Source: Actinomycetes bacterium
GTDB lineage: Bacteria > Actinomycetota > Actinomycetes > Nanopelagicales > Nanopelagicaceae
DNA length: 44,188 nucleotides
Reading direction: 5' to 3'
NCBI GenBank assembly: GCA_014190175.1
Contig: BJFZ01000007.1
Span: 1 to 44,188 of the forward strand
The stretch's first letter is position 1. Each line of letters begins with the position of its first letter. Position numbers and translations under genes: made by a program. Positions 15,972-24,272 of the stretch are shown in pieces. The notes beneath the pieces were generated by a model, which ran no database searches, was not told the origin of the DNA, and saw only the letters and a list, made by a program, of their open reading frames with translations.

Positions 15972-16955
15972 CTAGCCTCGACGTAGACCTCGTTTTGATG
16001 AGGTCAGGAAGCCCAAGCCCCAAGACATGTGCATCGTTAACAGCACTATCGGCAGCATGAGCTTTGTCGCAAAACTCTTTCCTACGATAACTCCGCTAAC
16101 TACCACTCCCACTAAATATCCAATTGGTGCGATTAAAAAGATGGATGAGAAAAGCATGCCCGCAAAAAATCCAACGGTACTTATTGCCAAAGTTACTGGC
16201 GGTGCCAAATATCTCAAGTTGATCGTGCCTGGATGTGTTCGCATTACTTCACGGCGCCATCTGCCATATTCAAAATACTGTTTTGCTAACGCACGAACGG
16301 AAGATCTAGGACGATATGTAACACGCAAATCTGGTTGAAAAAAAACTACTCCACCATTTTTCCGCAATCTAAAATTTAATTCCCAATCTTGAGCGCGAAT
16401 AAAAGCTGGATCAAAACCACCGATTGCATTAATTGCAGATTTTAGAAAAACGCCAAGATATACAGTGTCTGTTGGTCCGGCTTCTCCCCCTGTGTGAAAA
16501 CGTGATCCACCAACTCCAACAGGTGATCGCATTGCTAACGCCACACTTTTTTCAAATAATGTTTCACCTTGCGCTGCCATTATGCCGCCAACATTTACTG
16601 CACCAGTTTCAAGTAATGTCTTTACTGCAATCCGAATGTAATCTTTTGGCAAAAGGGCATGGCCATCTACCCGAACAATAATTGGGTGAGTTGCTGCAGA
16701 AATCGCCGCATTTAAAGCTGCTGCTGTTTTGCCACTCGGGTTTTGAATCAATTTAATTCGCGAATCTTGCTGAGCTAATTGAGCAGCTATCGCATTTGTT
16801 TGATCTTTTGATGGTCCGAGCGCCAAAATAATTTCAAAATCACCTTTGAAATCTTGCCCCGTAATGGCAGCCAAAGTTGCCGCTAAGTATTTCTCCTCAT
16901 TTAAGACGGGGAGGATTACTGAGACGGAGTTCTCTTGATCATCGGGCGTGGTCAT
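15972..16955 (-). CDS. Family 2 glycosyltransferase, membrane-anchored (ExoA-like)
   Basis: 327 residues. The GT-A fold opens with VSVILPVLNEEKYLAATLAAI, then the DGHALLP acidic motif (VRVDGHALL) and IRAQDWELNFRLRKNGG, the acceptor-side ED/W region. The C-terminus carries two or three transmembrane helices (about 255-315). It transfers a sugar from a nucleotide sugar to a lipid-linked or polymer acceptor at the inner face of the membrane. I use the ATG at 16955, not 17120, because the longer frame crosses the divergent LCP gene. Context with exporter, LCP ligase and UDP-sugar dehydrogenase points to envelope glycopolymer synthesis. Confidence 0.85.
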   Translation of the reverse strand: MTTPDDQENSVSVILPVLNEEKYLAATLAAITGQDFKGDFEIILALGPSKDQTNAIAAQLAQQDSRIKLIQNPSGKTAAALNAAISAATHPIIVRVDGHALLPKDYIRIAVKTLLETGAVNVGGIMAAQGETLFEKSVALAMRSPVGVGGSRFHTGGEAGPTDTVYLGVFLKSAINAIGGFDPAFIRAQDWELNFRLRKNGGVVFFQPDLRVTYRPRSSVRALAKQYFEYGRWRREVMRTHPGTINLRYLAPPVTLAISTVGFFAGMLFSSIFLIAPIGYLVGVVVSGVIVGKSFATKLMLPIVLLTMHMSWGLGFLTSSKRGLRRG

Positions 16956-16964
16956 ATAGGTAAG

Positions 16965-16970
16965 AAGGTA
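16965..16970 (-). promoter_or_regulatory. -10 box TACCTT for glycosyltransferase
   Basis: TACCTT on the minus strand ends 9 bases before the ATG at 16955. The transcript would carry a leader of only a few bases. It faces the LCP box with 9 bases between them. Confidence 0.4.
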
Positions 16971-16979
16971 CCCTCCGTT

Positions 16980-16985
16980 TAGGCT
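16980..16985 (+). promoter_or_regulatory. -10 box TAGGCT, leaderless, for LCP gene
   Basis: TAGGCT ends 7 bases before the GTG at 16993. It supports that GTG as the start. Confidence 0.6.
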
Positions 16986-16992
16986 GTGCGCT

Positions 16993-18165
16993 GTGAAAGC
17001 CACCGAAACTTTGCTCGCAGGTCGCACTTCTGGGCAACGCAAGATGGCCTTGCTTTCGACAATTATTGTGCTGATTTCGGCAGTTTCGTGGGCTTCCTTC
17101 TCTTTGGCATCAGCAAGCATTAAACGCGTAGATGTATTTGAAGGGCGAGTGGAACGCCCAGATCGCCTTGCGGGGTCGGCGATAAATTACTTAATAGTTG
17201 GTTCAGATACCCGAGTCGGATTAACCAAAGCCGAGATTAAAGAGTTAAGAGTAGGTTCGACTTCAGTTGCGGCTGGCAAACGGGCCGACACCATGATTTT
17301 GGTGCACATTAGTAAAGCACGAGACCGCGCAACAATTATTTCAATACCTAGAGATACATTTGCAACTGTTCCGGAGTGGACTGATAGCACCGGAAAAGTC
17401 CATCCTCCAAGTTATTCCAAGATTAATGAGACTTTTGGAAAAGGCGATGCAAAATTACTAGTCCAGACTTTAGAGGGTATGACCAACTTACGTATTGACC
17501 ATTATGTTGAAGTAAGTTTTCTGGGATTTAAAAATATGGTTGACGCACTTGGTGGTGTAACAATTTGTAATAAAAAAAATATTAATGATCCAAAGAGTTA
17601 TTTAACACTTAAAGCTGGTCTCCATAAATTAAATGGAATTGATTCGCTGAAATATGTAAGAACTAGATACTTTGATGGAATGGGTGATTTAGGGCGCATG
17701 CAAAGGCAGCAGCAGTTTGTAAGTGCAATGATCAGGACAGCTGCAAGTAAAAGCACGTTACTAAATCCAGTAAAAGTCGTTAAATTTGTAAATGCCGGGC
17801 TTGCCTCTGTTGTAACTGATCCTGATTTAACGCAAGATGATTTAATCGTGCTTGCTGAACAGTTGCGTGGTATCTCCACCAAAAAAGTACGAACGTTGAC
17901 GGTGCCGCTATCTAATACTTTTTACAACAGTCGCGGAGTCCGCGGTTCTGTTCTCTGGGATAAAAAATTGGCTCCCGCACTTTGGGAAACAGTAATAAAA
18001 GATGAAGATTTGGTTAAGGAAGTAGCCCTAACTCCATCAGAGAGTGCATCACCCACTGATAGTTCTGAGCCTTCTGATACTCCAAGCGCGAAACCAAGTA
18101 CTGAGATCATTGATCCCTTTAAAACTCGTACAGCAGAAGCAGATACCTGCGGCTCGCTCCGTTAA
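16993..18165 (+). CDS. LytR-CpsA-Psr (LCP) family glycopolymer ligase
   Basis: 390 residues. A short cytosolic N-terminus and one transmembrane helix (about 18-42) precede the extracellular LCP domain (about 65-300). The conserved pieces are visible: YLIVGSDTR, KRADTMILVHI, ISIPRDTF with the catalytic Arg, KINETFGKG, VEVSFLGFKNMVDALGGV, and LKYVRTRYFDGMGDLGRMQRQ. LCP enzymes move lipid-linked glycopolymers onto peptidoglycan or protein. The tail is Ser/Pro/Thr-rich (SESASPTDSSEPSDTP). The start is a GTG 7 bases after TAGGCT. It pairs with the adjacent glycosyltransferase and exporter as the attachment step. Confidence 0.92.
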   Translation: MKATETLLAGRTSGQRKMALLSTIIVLISAVSWASFSLASASIKRVDVFEGRVERPDRLAGSAINYLIVGSDTRVGLTKAEIKELRVGSTSVAAGKRADTMILVHISKARDRATIISIPRDTFATVPEWTDSTGKVHPPSYSKINETFGKGDAKLLVQTLEGMTNLRIDHYVEVSFLGFKNMVDALGGVTICNKKNINDPKSYLTLKAGLHKLNGIDSLKYVRTRYFDGMGDLGRMQRQQQFVSAMIRTAASKSTLLNPVKVVKFVNAGLASVVTDPDLTQDDLIVLAEQLRGISTKKVRTLTVPLSNTFYNSRGVRGSVLWDKKLAPALWETVIKDEDLVKEVALTPSESASPTDSSEPSDTPSAKPSTEIIDPFKTRTAEADTCGSLR

Positions 18166-18184
18166 TTCTGGGCGAATCATGCGC

Positions 18185-18190
18185 TAATCT
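18185..18190 (+). promoter_or_regulatory. -10 box TAATCT, leaderless, for UDP-sugar dehydrogenase
   Basis: TAATCT ends 6 bases before the GTG at 18197, in the 31-base gap after the LCP gene. The dehydrogenase therefore appears to have its own promoter. Confidence 0.55.
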
Positions 18191-18196
18191 TGAAGG

Positions 18197-19513
18197 GTGT
18201 CTGAAACTTTGAAAATCTCGGTAATTGGTACCGGCTACTTAGGTGTAACCCACGCAGCATGTATGTCAAAACTTGGATATACCGTTGTTGGAATTGACTC
18301 TGATAGTGCAAAAATTTCAGCACTTCAAAAAGGTAAACTACCTTTCTATGAGCCAGGGCTAGCAGAGTTATTGGTTGAACAATTAGCAACTGGTCGTTTA
18401 ACTTTCACAACATCTTTTGATACGGCGAAAGATGCAGATATCCACTTCCTGTGTGTTGGTACGCCACAAAAAGCTGGAAGTAACGCTGCCGATCTCACCT
18501 ATGTAAATGGCGCATTTGATCAACTGCTGCCACATTTAAAAGTTGGCTCCCTAGTTGCTGGAAAATCCACAGTTCCAGTTGGAACCGCAGATTTGCTGGC
18601 GGCTAAATTAGATGCACAAGCCCCACACTCTGATTTGGCATGGAATCCGGAATTTCTTCGTGAGGGTTTTGCAATTGAAGATACTCTCGAGCCAAATCGT
18701 TTGGTTGTTGGCGTTCGTAAACCTGAATCTGAAAAATTACTTGCCGAGTTGTACGCACCTCTTATTGCCGCCGGCGTTCCGTGGATCTCTTCTGATCTAC
18801 GTACCGCCGAACTTGTCAAAGTCGCTGCAAACTCATTTTTAGCCACAAAGATTTCTTTTATAAATGCGATGGCGGAAATTTGCGAAGCAGCTGGTGGCGA
18901 TGTAACTGTTCTTGCTAAAGCAATTGGATATGACCCACGAATTGGAAGCCGTTTTCTTCAAGCTGGAATTGGATTTGGTGGTGGATGCCTTCCTAAAGAT
19001 ATTAGAGCATTTATGGCGCGTGCCGAAGAAATTGGAGCAAACCAAGCAGTTGAATTTTTACGTGAGATAGATGCAATCAATCTTCGCGCACGTACCCGGA
19101 TGGTTGATGTAGTTAGCTCTGAGTTGAGTCAAGGATTAAAAGGCGCCCGAATTGCAGTTTTAGGTGCCGCATTTAAACCAGATAGTGATGATGTACGTGA
19201 CTCCCCAGCACTTGATATCGCCGCATCCCTACTTGCAAGAGGTGCGAGTGTCGTAGTTCATGATCCAAAAGCCATTGAAAATGCCCGCTTACGTTTTCCT
19301 AACTTGGAGTTTACGACCGATATTAAGAGTGCTCTAACTGACGCAGATATAACTTTGCACCTTACCGAGTGGAAGGTTTATCGCGAATTAGACCCAGTTG
19401 AAATTAAAACGTGGGTAAAAAGTGCGAAGATTATTGATGGTAGAAACGCTTTAGATAGCGATAAATACTTATTGGCTGGCTGGCGCTTCCGGGCTTTGGG
19501 ACGCAATCTTTAA
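18197..19513 (+). CDS. UDP-glucose/nucleotide-sugar 6-dehydrogenase
   Basis: 438 residues. It has an N-terminal Rossmann domain ([21 protein letters not shown]), a central dimer domain with the lysine-containing [19 protein letters not shown], the catalytic Cys264 in [16 protein letters not shown], and a C-terminal UDP-binding domain ([18 protein letters not shown]). It oxidises UDP-glucose, or a related nucleotide sugar, twice with NAD+ to give the UDP-uronic acid. Context suggests it supplies uronic acid to the envelope glycopolymer made by the preceding genes. The last 45 bases overlap the convergent purE gene. Confidence 0.92.
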   Translation: MSETLKISVIGTGYLGVTHAACMSKLGYTVVGIDSDSAKISALQKGKLPFYEPGLAELLVEQLATGRLTFTTSFDTAKDADIHFLCVGTPQKAGSNAADLTYVNGAFDQLLPHLKVGSLVAGKSTVPVGTADLLAAKLDAQAPHSDLAWNPEFLREGFAIEDTLEPNRLVVGVRKPESEKLLAELYAPLIAAGVPWISSDLRTAELVKVAANSFLATKISFINAMAEICEAAGGDVTVLAKAIGYDPRIGSRFLQAGIGFGGGCLPKDIRAFMARAEEIGANQAVEFLREIDAINLRARTRMVDVVSSELSQGLKGARIAVLGAAFKPDSDDVRDSPALDIAASLLARGASVVVHDPKAIENARLRFPNLEFTTDIKSALTDADITLHLTEWKVYRELDPVEIKTWVKSAKIIDGRNALDSDKYLLAGWRFRALGRNL

Positions 19514-19996
19514 AGCTTTTGCTTTTATTTTTACAGATTCATTTAATTCAGCCATCTGATTTTCAATTGCTTTTACCAAATCTGGATTGCCCACGCTCAA
19601 CATTCTTACCGCCAATAATCCAGCATTTTTTGCATTACCAATTCCAACTGTTGCTACAGGTATTCCGGCAGGCATCTGTGCAATTGATAATAAGGAGTCA
19701 ATACCTTCTAAATCTTTAAGCAGGATAGGTACGCCAATTATCGGTAGTGCGCTAATTGATGCGAGCATTCCCGGAAGATGAGCGGCGCCACCTGCTCCAG
19801 CAATAATTATTTTGATTCCGCGGCTTGCCGCGCTTTTTCCATAAGCCATCATCTCTTCTGGCATCCGGTGTGCCGAAAGCAACTCAACCTCGTAAGCAAT
19901 CTTGAAATCGGCAAGAGTGAGTGCGGCTGCTTCCATTATTGGCCAATCAGAATCTGAGCCCATCACAATTGCAACTTCTGGATTTAGATTACTCAT
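19469..19996 (-). CDS. purE: N5-carboxyaminoimidazole ribonucleotide mutase
   Basis: 175 residues, class I PurE. It shows [17 protein letters not shown], the SAHRMPEEM substrate loop with its catalytic His, and [15 protein letters not shown]. It converts N5-CAIR, the PurK product, to CAIR in purine synthesis. purK lies 22 bases upstream on the same strand, so the two form an operon. The C-terminal tail ([16 protein letters not shown]) is encoded antisense to the end of the dehydrogenase gene, a 45-base convergent overlap. Confidence 0.94.
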   Translation of the reverse strand: MSNLNPEVAIVMGSDSDWPIMEAAALTLADFKIAYEVELLSAHRMPEEMMAYGKSAASRGIKIIIAGAGGAAHLPGMLASISALPIIGVPILLKDLEGIDSLLSIAQMPAGIPVATVGIGNAKNAGLLAVRMLSVGNPDLVKAIENQMAELNESVKIKAKALKIASQSPEAPASQ

Positions 19997-20018
19997 TAAT
20001 GACTCCTCTTATTCATAA

Positions 20019-21131
20019 TCATTCATCTACAACTCCACTTATGTAATCGATTGCATGTGCTGCCCGACTACGTAATTCCATCAAATCATCTCCAACAACA
20101 GTTGCATGGCCAACTTTACGACCAGGTCGTACCTCTTTGCCATAAATGTGAATTTTGAGTTCGGGATCACGTGCAAAGAGATGCAAATAAGGTCGATATA
20201 GATCTGAATTCTCGGTTCCCAAAATATTTGCCATCACTGCCCATTTGGCGGTCATTTTTGTATCCCCCAAAGGTAAATCTAAAACTGCGCGAAGATGCTG
20301 TTCAAATTGGCTAGTGACTGAACCTTCAATACTCCAATGACCTGAGTTATGTGGTCTTAGCGCAATTTCGTTCACAATTAATTTATCTCCAACTTGAAAA
20401 AGTTCGACCGCCATTACTCCAACTAACTTGATTACATTTGCAATATCACTTGCAATCTGTTGCGCAAGATTTGCAACTTCTTCAGAAAGGTTAGGTGCTG
20501 GAGTTATTGTTTCGATGCAAATGCCATCGCGCTGAATCGTCTCACTCACTGCCCAAGTAGCCACTTGATTATGAGGCGAACGTGCAATCAAAATCGCAAG
20601 TTCTCGATCAAATGGCACTACTTCTTCATAAAGTGCTTTTCCCCATTCGGCGATAACTTTTCTGGCAGAAACTTCATCTTTTACTAACTGCACTCCGCGA
20701 CCGTCGTATCCCCCAGTAATTGATTTTAGAATTGCTGGAAATGCCGGAATATCAGCGGCGCTATCTATGACTTGCCATTTCGGACAAGGAATCTGGTTCT
20801 CAGTAAAAACTTTGCGCATATGTCCTTTGTCTTGAGCCACAAGGAGTGAGTTAGAACTTGGTCTAATCACAAAACCTTCAGATTCAAGAGCTCTTAGATG
20901 TCCATTTGGAACTAATTCATGTTCGAAAGTTAAAAAATCACATTTCTTGGCAAAGTTTCGCAACACATCTAAATCTCGATAATCACCAATCTCTACTTTT
21001 GCAATCTTTGCAGCACTATCAGATTCATCTGCTGCCAAAATCTTTAGATTGATTCCAAGAGCAATCGCTGGAGCCAAGGACATCTGCGCAAGTTGGCCCG
21101 CCCCAATCATTCCGACAGTTGGTGCGCTCAT
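20019..21131 (-). CDS. purK: N5-carboxyaminoimidazole ribonucleotide synthase
   Basis: 370 residues, ATP-grasp PurK. It has an N-terminal Rossmann-like VGMIGAGQLAQMSLAPAIALG, the ATP-grasp core with AILKSITGGYDGRGVQLV and LYEEVVPFDRELA, and NEIALRPHNSGHWSIEGS at the metal/AIR site. It carboxylates AIR with bicarbonate and ATP. The ATG at 21131 has TAGGAT 7 bases upstream. It is followed closely by purE and preceded by birA on the same strand, with its own promoter between. Confidence 0.94.
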   Translation of the reverse strand: MSAPTVGMIGAGQLAQMSLAPAIALGINLKILAADESDSAAKIAKVEIGDYRDLDVLRNFAKKCDFLTFEHELVPNGHLRALESEGFVIRPSSNSLLVAQDKGHMRKVFTENQIPCPKWQVIDSAADIPAFPAILKSITGGYDGRGVQLVKDEVSARKVIAEWGKALYEEVVPFDRELAILIARSPHNQVATWAVSETIQRDGICIETITPAPNLSEEVANLAQQIASDIANVIKLVGVMAVELFQVGDKLIVNEIALRPHNSGHWSIEGSVTSQFEQHLRAVLDLPLGDTKMTAKWAVMANILGTENSDLYRPYLHLFARDPELKIHIYGKEVRPGRKVGHATVVGDDLMELRSRAAHAIDYISGVVDE

Positions 21132-21138
21132 AGTTGTA

Positions 21139-21144
21139 ATCCTA
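21139..21144 (-). promoter_or_regulatory. -10 box TAGGAT, leaderless, for purK-purE
   Basis: TAGGAT on the minus strand ends 7 bases before the purK ATG, in the 21-base gap after birA. Confidence 0.6.
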
Positions 21145-21152
21145 CTTGAAGA

Positions 21153-21944
21153 TTACTGGATGGCTCGAAGATGAGTTATGTCAGCAGAGACAATCGTTTC
21201 GCCGCCGGAAATAAGCAAGCCACCATTTTCTGCGATGCCGGTGGCAGTACTTTCTTTTGTATCTCCATTTTGAAAATCCAATTTAATCTGTTTTCCGAGA
21301 GTTGCTGACAACTTTGAATATTTTTTAAGAATTTCAACATTATCGTGAGCTAGGTTCCAGGCATCAAATTCACTTCTAATCTCGTGCAGCAAATAGGCAA
21401 TCAATTGTTCGCGGGCATTTATCCCATCTTCTTCACATTCTAAAAGTAAAGAGGTTGCAGTCGGGACCGGAAGTTCATCACTATTTTGTAAAACATTTAT
21501 TCCAATTCCAACAACAACACAATCGTCAAATTGCTCTGCGATTATTCCGCCAACTTTCAAATCTCCAATTAAAATATCATTTGGCCATTTCAATACCGGT
21601 GCTAATCCGCAGTATTTTGAAATTGCATTTGCAGCCGCAACGCCAATAATTAATGGGATCCACCCTTGATCTGCTGAATTTCGGATTGGATATAGGACTG
21701 TAGAAAGTAGGACCGCTACCTGAGGTGGAGTTTCAAATGTACGTGTTAACCGTCCGCGTCCGGCGCTTTGGTGATCGGCAATCAAAACAGTACCCGCAGG
21801 TATTTTTTCAGTTTTTAACAATTCGACCAATTTGATCTGTGTTGAGGGAATACTCTCAAAGAGGCTTACTCGCCAGTAACTATCACCAAGTAGTGAGATG
21901 ATTTGTTCCTGATTTAATGGCGCTCGCTGCCAGTTGCTAATCAT
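21153..21944 (-). CDS. birA: Biotin-[acetyl-CoA carboxylase] ligase, monofunctional
   Basis: 263 residues. It lacks the N-terminal winged-helix repressor domain of E. coli BirA, so it is a ligase only. The catalytic domain shows [10 protein letters not shown], the biotinyl-AMP loop [28 protein letters not shown] with the catalytic lysine, and VVVGIGINV. It activates biotin with ATP and attaches it to the lysine of the carboxylase encoded across the divergent promoter. I use ATG 21944, not 21980, because TACCGT ends 7 bases before it and the longer frame enters pccB. Confidence 0.9.
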   Translation of the reverse strand: MISNWQRAPLNQEQIISLLGDSYWRVSLFESIPSTQIKLVELLKTEKIPAGTVLIADHQSAGRGRLTRTFETPPQVAVLLSTVLYPIRNSADQGWIPLIIGVAAANAISKYCGLAPVLKWPNDILIGDLKVGGIIAEQFDDCVVVGIGINVLQNSDELPVPTATSLLLECEEDGINAREQLIAYLLHEIRSEFDAWNLAHDNVEILKKYSKLSATLGKQIKLDFQNGDTKESTATGIAENGGLLISGGETIVSADITHLRAIQ

Positions 21945-21950
21945 GAGAGG

Positions 21951-21957
21951 TACGGTA
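21951..21957. promoter_or_regulatory. Overlapping divergent -10 boxes, birA / pccB
   Basis: Plus strand: TACGGT (21951-21956) ends 6 bases before the pccB ATG. Minus strand: TACCGT (21957-21952) ends 7 bases before the birA ATG. The two boxes share five base pairs within a near-palindromic TACGGTA, and the whole intergenic region is 18 bases. Polymerase cannot occupy both at once. Confidence 0.6.
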
Positions 21958-21962
21958 CGGGT

Positions 21963-23534
21963 ATGAGCGGTGACATTCACACAACTGCAGGAAAACTCGA
22001 AGATTTACAGGCGCGAATTAATGCAGCCACACATGCTGGCTCGGAACGCGCAATTGAGAAACAACATGCCAAAGGCAAAATGACCGCACGTGAACGGATC
22101 GCTGCCCTGGTTGATCTTGATTCATTTACCGAATTTGATGAATTAGCCCGTCACCGCAGTGTCAACTTCGATATGCCACAAAATCGTCCATATGGCGATG
22201 GCGTAGTAACCGGTATCGCCACAGTAGATGGAAGACCAATCGCACTCTTCTCGCAAGATTTCACTGTGATGGGTGGAAGTCTTGGCGAAGTTTTTGGGGA
22301 AAAAATTGTCAAAGTTATGGATTTCGCATTGCGAACTGGCGTTCCACTTATTGGAATCAATGATTCGGGTGGAGCCAGAATCCAAGAAGGTGTGGTTTCA
22401 CTTGGTCGCTATGGTGAAATTTTCCGTCGTAATTCCCGCTCTTCTGGAGTAATACCACAAATTTCATTAATTCTTGGACCGTGCGCTGGTGGTGCGGTTT
22501 ACTCACCAGCAATGACAGATTTCACAATCATGGTTGACCAAACTTCACATATGTTCATAACTGGACCTGAAGTAATTAAAACGGTCACAGGTGAAGAAGT
22601 TGAGATGGAAGAGCTTGGTGGCGCACTCACTCATAATTCAAGAACTGGAAACTCTCACTACTTGGCCGCTAATGAATTAGATGCAATTGATTATGTAAAA
22701 AACTTGTTGTCTTACTTGCCAAGCAACAACACTGACAAGCCTCCAGTTTTTCCAGTCAGTGGTTCAGATTCTTTGCACTCAAGTGATGTTGCGCTAAATA
22801 CTTTGATACCTGATGCACCTAACCAACCTTATGACATGCATCAAGTGATAAAAGCCTTGCTTGATGACTCTGAATTTTTAGAAGTGCAAGAACTTTTTGC
22901 GCCTAACATAATCATTGGATTTGGAAGAATTGAAGGACGCTCTGTTGGCGTTGTTGCTAATCAGCCCATGCAACTGGCAGGAACTTTAGATATTAACGCG
23001 AGCGAAAAGGCAGCAAGGTTTGTTAGGACTTGTGATGCCTTTGGGATCCAGATTTTAACTTTGGTTGATGTTCCTGGATTTTTACCTGGCACCGATCAAG
23101 AGTGGAATGGAATCATTAGACGTGGCGCTAAATTGCTCTACGCCTATGGGGAAGCATCAGTTCCGATGGTCACTTTGATTACGCGAAAAGCCTATGGCGG
23201 CGCATATGACGTAATGGGATCTAAACATTTAGGTGCTGATATCAACTTCGCTTGGCCAACTGCGCAGATTGCTGTGATGGGTGCCCAAGGCGCAATAAAT
23301 ATTTTGTATCGAAAAGAGCTCACAGATGCTAATAACTCCGAAGAGTTGCGTAAAAAACTAATAACCGAGTATGACGACACACTTGCTAATCCTTATCTTG
23401 CGGCAGAGCGTGGCTTCATTGATGCTGTCATTGAACCGCAGCAAAGTAGAATTCTGATCACACGCGCGTTCCGTGCTCTACAAAACAAAAAAGATGTTTT
23501 GCCTTATCGTAAGCATGGAAATATTCCACTGTAA
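21963..23534 (+). CDS. pccB: Acyl-CoA (propionyl-CoA type) carboxylase beta subunit
   Basis: 523 residues, the carboxyltransferase subunit with two crotonase-fold halves. The N-terminal half contains [28 protein letters not shown] and [15 protein letters not shown]. The C-terminal half contains [20 protein letters not shown] and [17 protein letters not shown]. Asp416 in GGAYDVMG is at the position equivalent to Asp422 of Streptomyces PccB, reported as a determinant favouring propionyl-CoA. The enzyme moves carboxyl from biotin to acyl-CoA, giving methylmalonyl-CoA. Adjacent epsilon, maf and alpha genes overlap in series, so this is one unit. Confidence 0.92.
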   Translation: MSGDIHTTAGKLEDLQARINAATHAGSERAIEKQHAKGKMTARERIAALVDLDSFTEFDELARHRSVNFDMPQNRPYGDGVVTGIATVDGRPIALFSQDFTVMGGSLGEVFGEKIVKVMDFALRTGVPLIGINDSGGARIQEGVVSLGRYGEIFRRNSRSSGVIPQISLILGPCAGGAVYSPAMTDFTIMVDQTSHMFITGPEVIKTVTGEEVEMEELGGALTHNSRTGNSHYLAANELDAIDYVKNLLSYLPSNNTDKPPVFPVSGSDSLHSSDVALNTLIPDAPNQPYDMHQVIKALLDDSEFLEVQELFAPNIIIGFGRIEGRSVGVVANQPMQLAGTLDINASEKAARFVRTCDAFGIQILTLVDVPGFLPGTDQEWNGIIRRGAKLLYAYGEASVPMVTLITRKAYGGAYDVMGSKHLGADINFAWPTAQIAVMGAQGAINILYRKELTDANNSEELRKKLITEYDDTLANPYLAAERGFIDAVIEPQQSRILITRAFRALQNKKDVLPYRKHGNIPL

Positions 23535-23668
23535 TGGACGCTATAAAAATTATTAAGGGTGAGGCAACTGTTGAAGAAATTGCAGCTATCAAAAAGGCAT
23601 TATCTAAACGGAAATCTCAACTTATCAATGATAGTAATTATGGAAAAGCAGAAATAATTCGTGACTAA
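23534..23668 (+). CDS. Acyl-CoA carboxylase epsilon subunit, very short
   Basis: 44 residues, [20 protein letters not shown] onward. The IKGEAT-EEIAAIKKAL pattern is the core of the actinobacterial carboxylase epsilon family, a small protein that stabilises or stimulates the alpha-beta complex. The start shares one base with the pccB stop (TAATG) and the end overlaps maf by 8 bases, so its frame is locked between two real genes. Many family members have longer linker regions; this one is close to the minimal helix-turn unit plus a basic tail. Confidence 0.82.
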   Translation: MDAIKIIKGEATVEEIAAIKKALSKRKSQLINDSNYGKAEIIRD

Positions 23669-24272
23669 AGTAATACTCGCATCCGCTTCGCCTGCTCGCT
23701 TACAATTATTGAAAAGCGCGGGAATCTTTGCTGAGGTAAAAATAAGTGGAGTTGATGAGGAGTTGCCAGAATTTTTAAATTTGCCTCCAATACAAATGGT
23801 TGTGGCGTTGGCAAAAGCCAAAGCTCAAGCAGTTGCCGCATCTTTCAATGGTGACCAATTAATAATTGGTGCTGATTCAACACTAGAATTTGAAGGTAAA
23901 AATATCGGGAAACCAGCAACTCCCGATGAGGCTTTTTCACTATGGCGCTCATACCGAGATAAAAGTGGCGTTTTATATACAGGACAAGTTGTAATTGATG
24001 CTTCAAATAGGGCCACAGTAGAGAGAGTCTCAACAACTAAAATTACTTTCGCAAATATCAGCGACGACGAGATCGCCGCTTACATCAAAACTGGGGAACC
24101 TCTTCAAGTCGCTGGCGGTGCAACTCTGGATGGAATTGGATCTGCATTTATTTCTCGAATTGAAGGGGATGCAACAGGCGTAATTGGATTAAGCATGCCC
24201 CACCTTTTTGAGATGGTGACCTCTCTTGGACACTCTTGGCACAAGTTGCGCCAGATAGGATCTGCAATATGA
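23661..24272 (+). CDS. maf: Maf-family nucleoside triphosphate pyrophosphatase
   Basis: 203 residues. The N-terminal [18 protein letters not shown] is the actinobacterial form of the Maf SxSPRR motif. [19 protein letters not shown] and the later [11 protein letters not shown] complete the fold. Maf proteins hydrolyse non-canonical or modified NTPs to monophosphates, limiting their incorporation. The gene starts with GTG, overlapping the epsilon subunit by 8 bases, and ends in an ATGA overlap with the alpha subunit. A maf gene within the carboxylase cluster is a familiar actinobacterial arrangement and probably reflects shared transcription rather than function. Confidence 0.9.
   Translation: MTKVILASASPARLQLLKSAGIFAEVKISGVDEELPEFLNLPPIQMVVALAKAKAQAVAASFNGDQLIIGADSTLEFEGKNIGKPATPDEAFSLWRSYRDKSGVLYTGQVVIDASNRATVERVSTTKITFANISDDEIAAYIKTGEPLQVAGGATLDGIGSAFISRIEGDATGVIGLSMPHLFEMVTSLGHSWHKLRQIGSAI

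Noticed and set aside
16956..17120. N-terminal extension of the glycosyltransferase
   Set aside because: It runs antisense through the start of the LCP gene, and the family fold begins only after the ATG at 16955.
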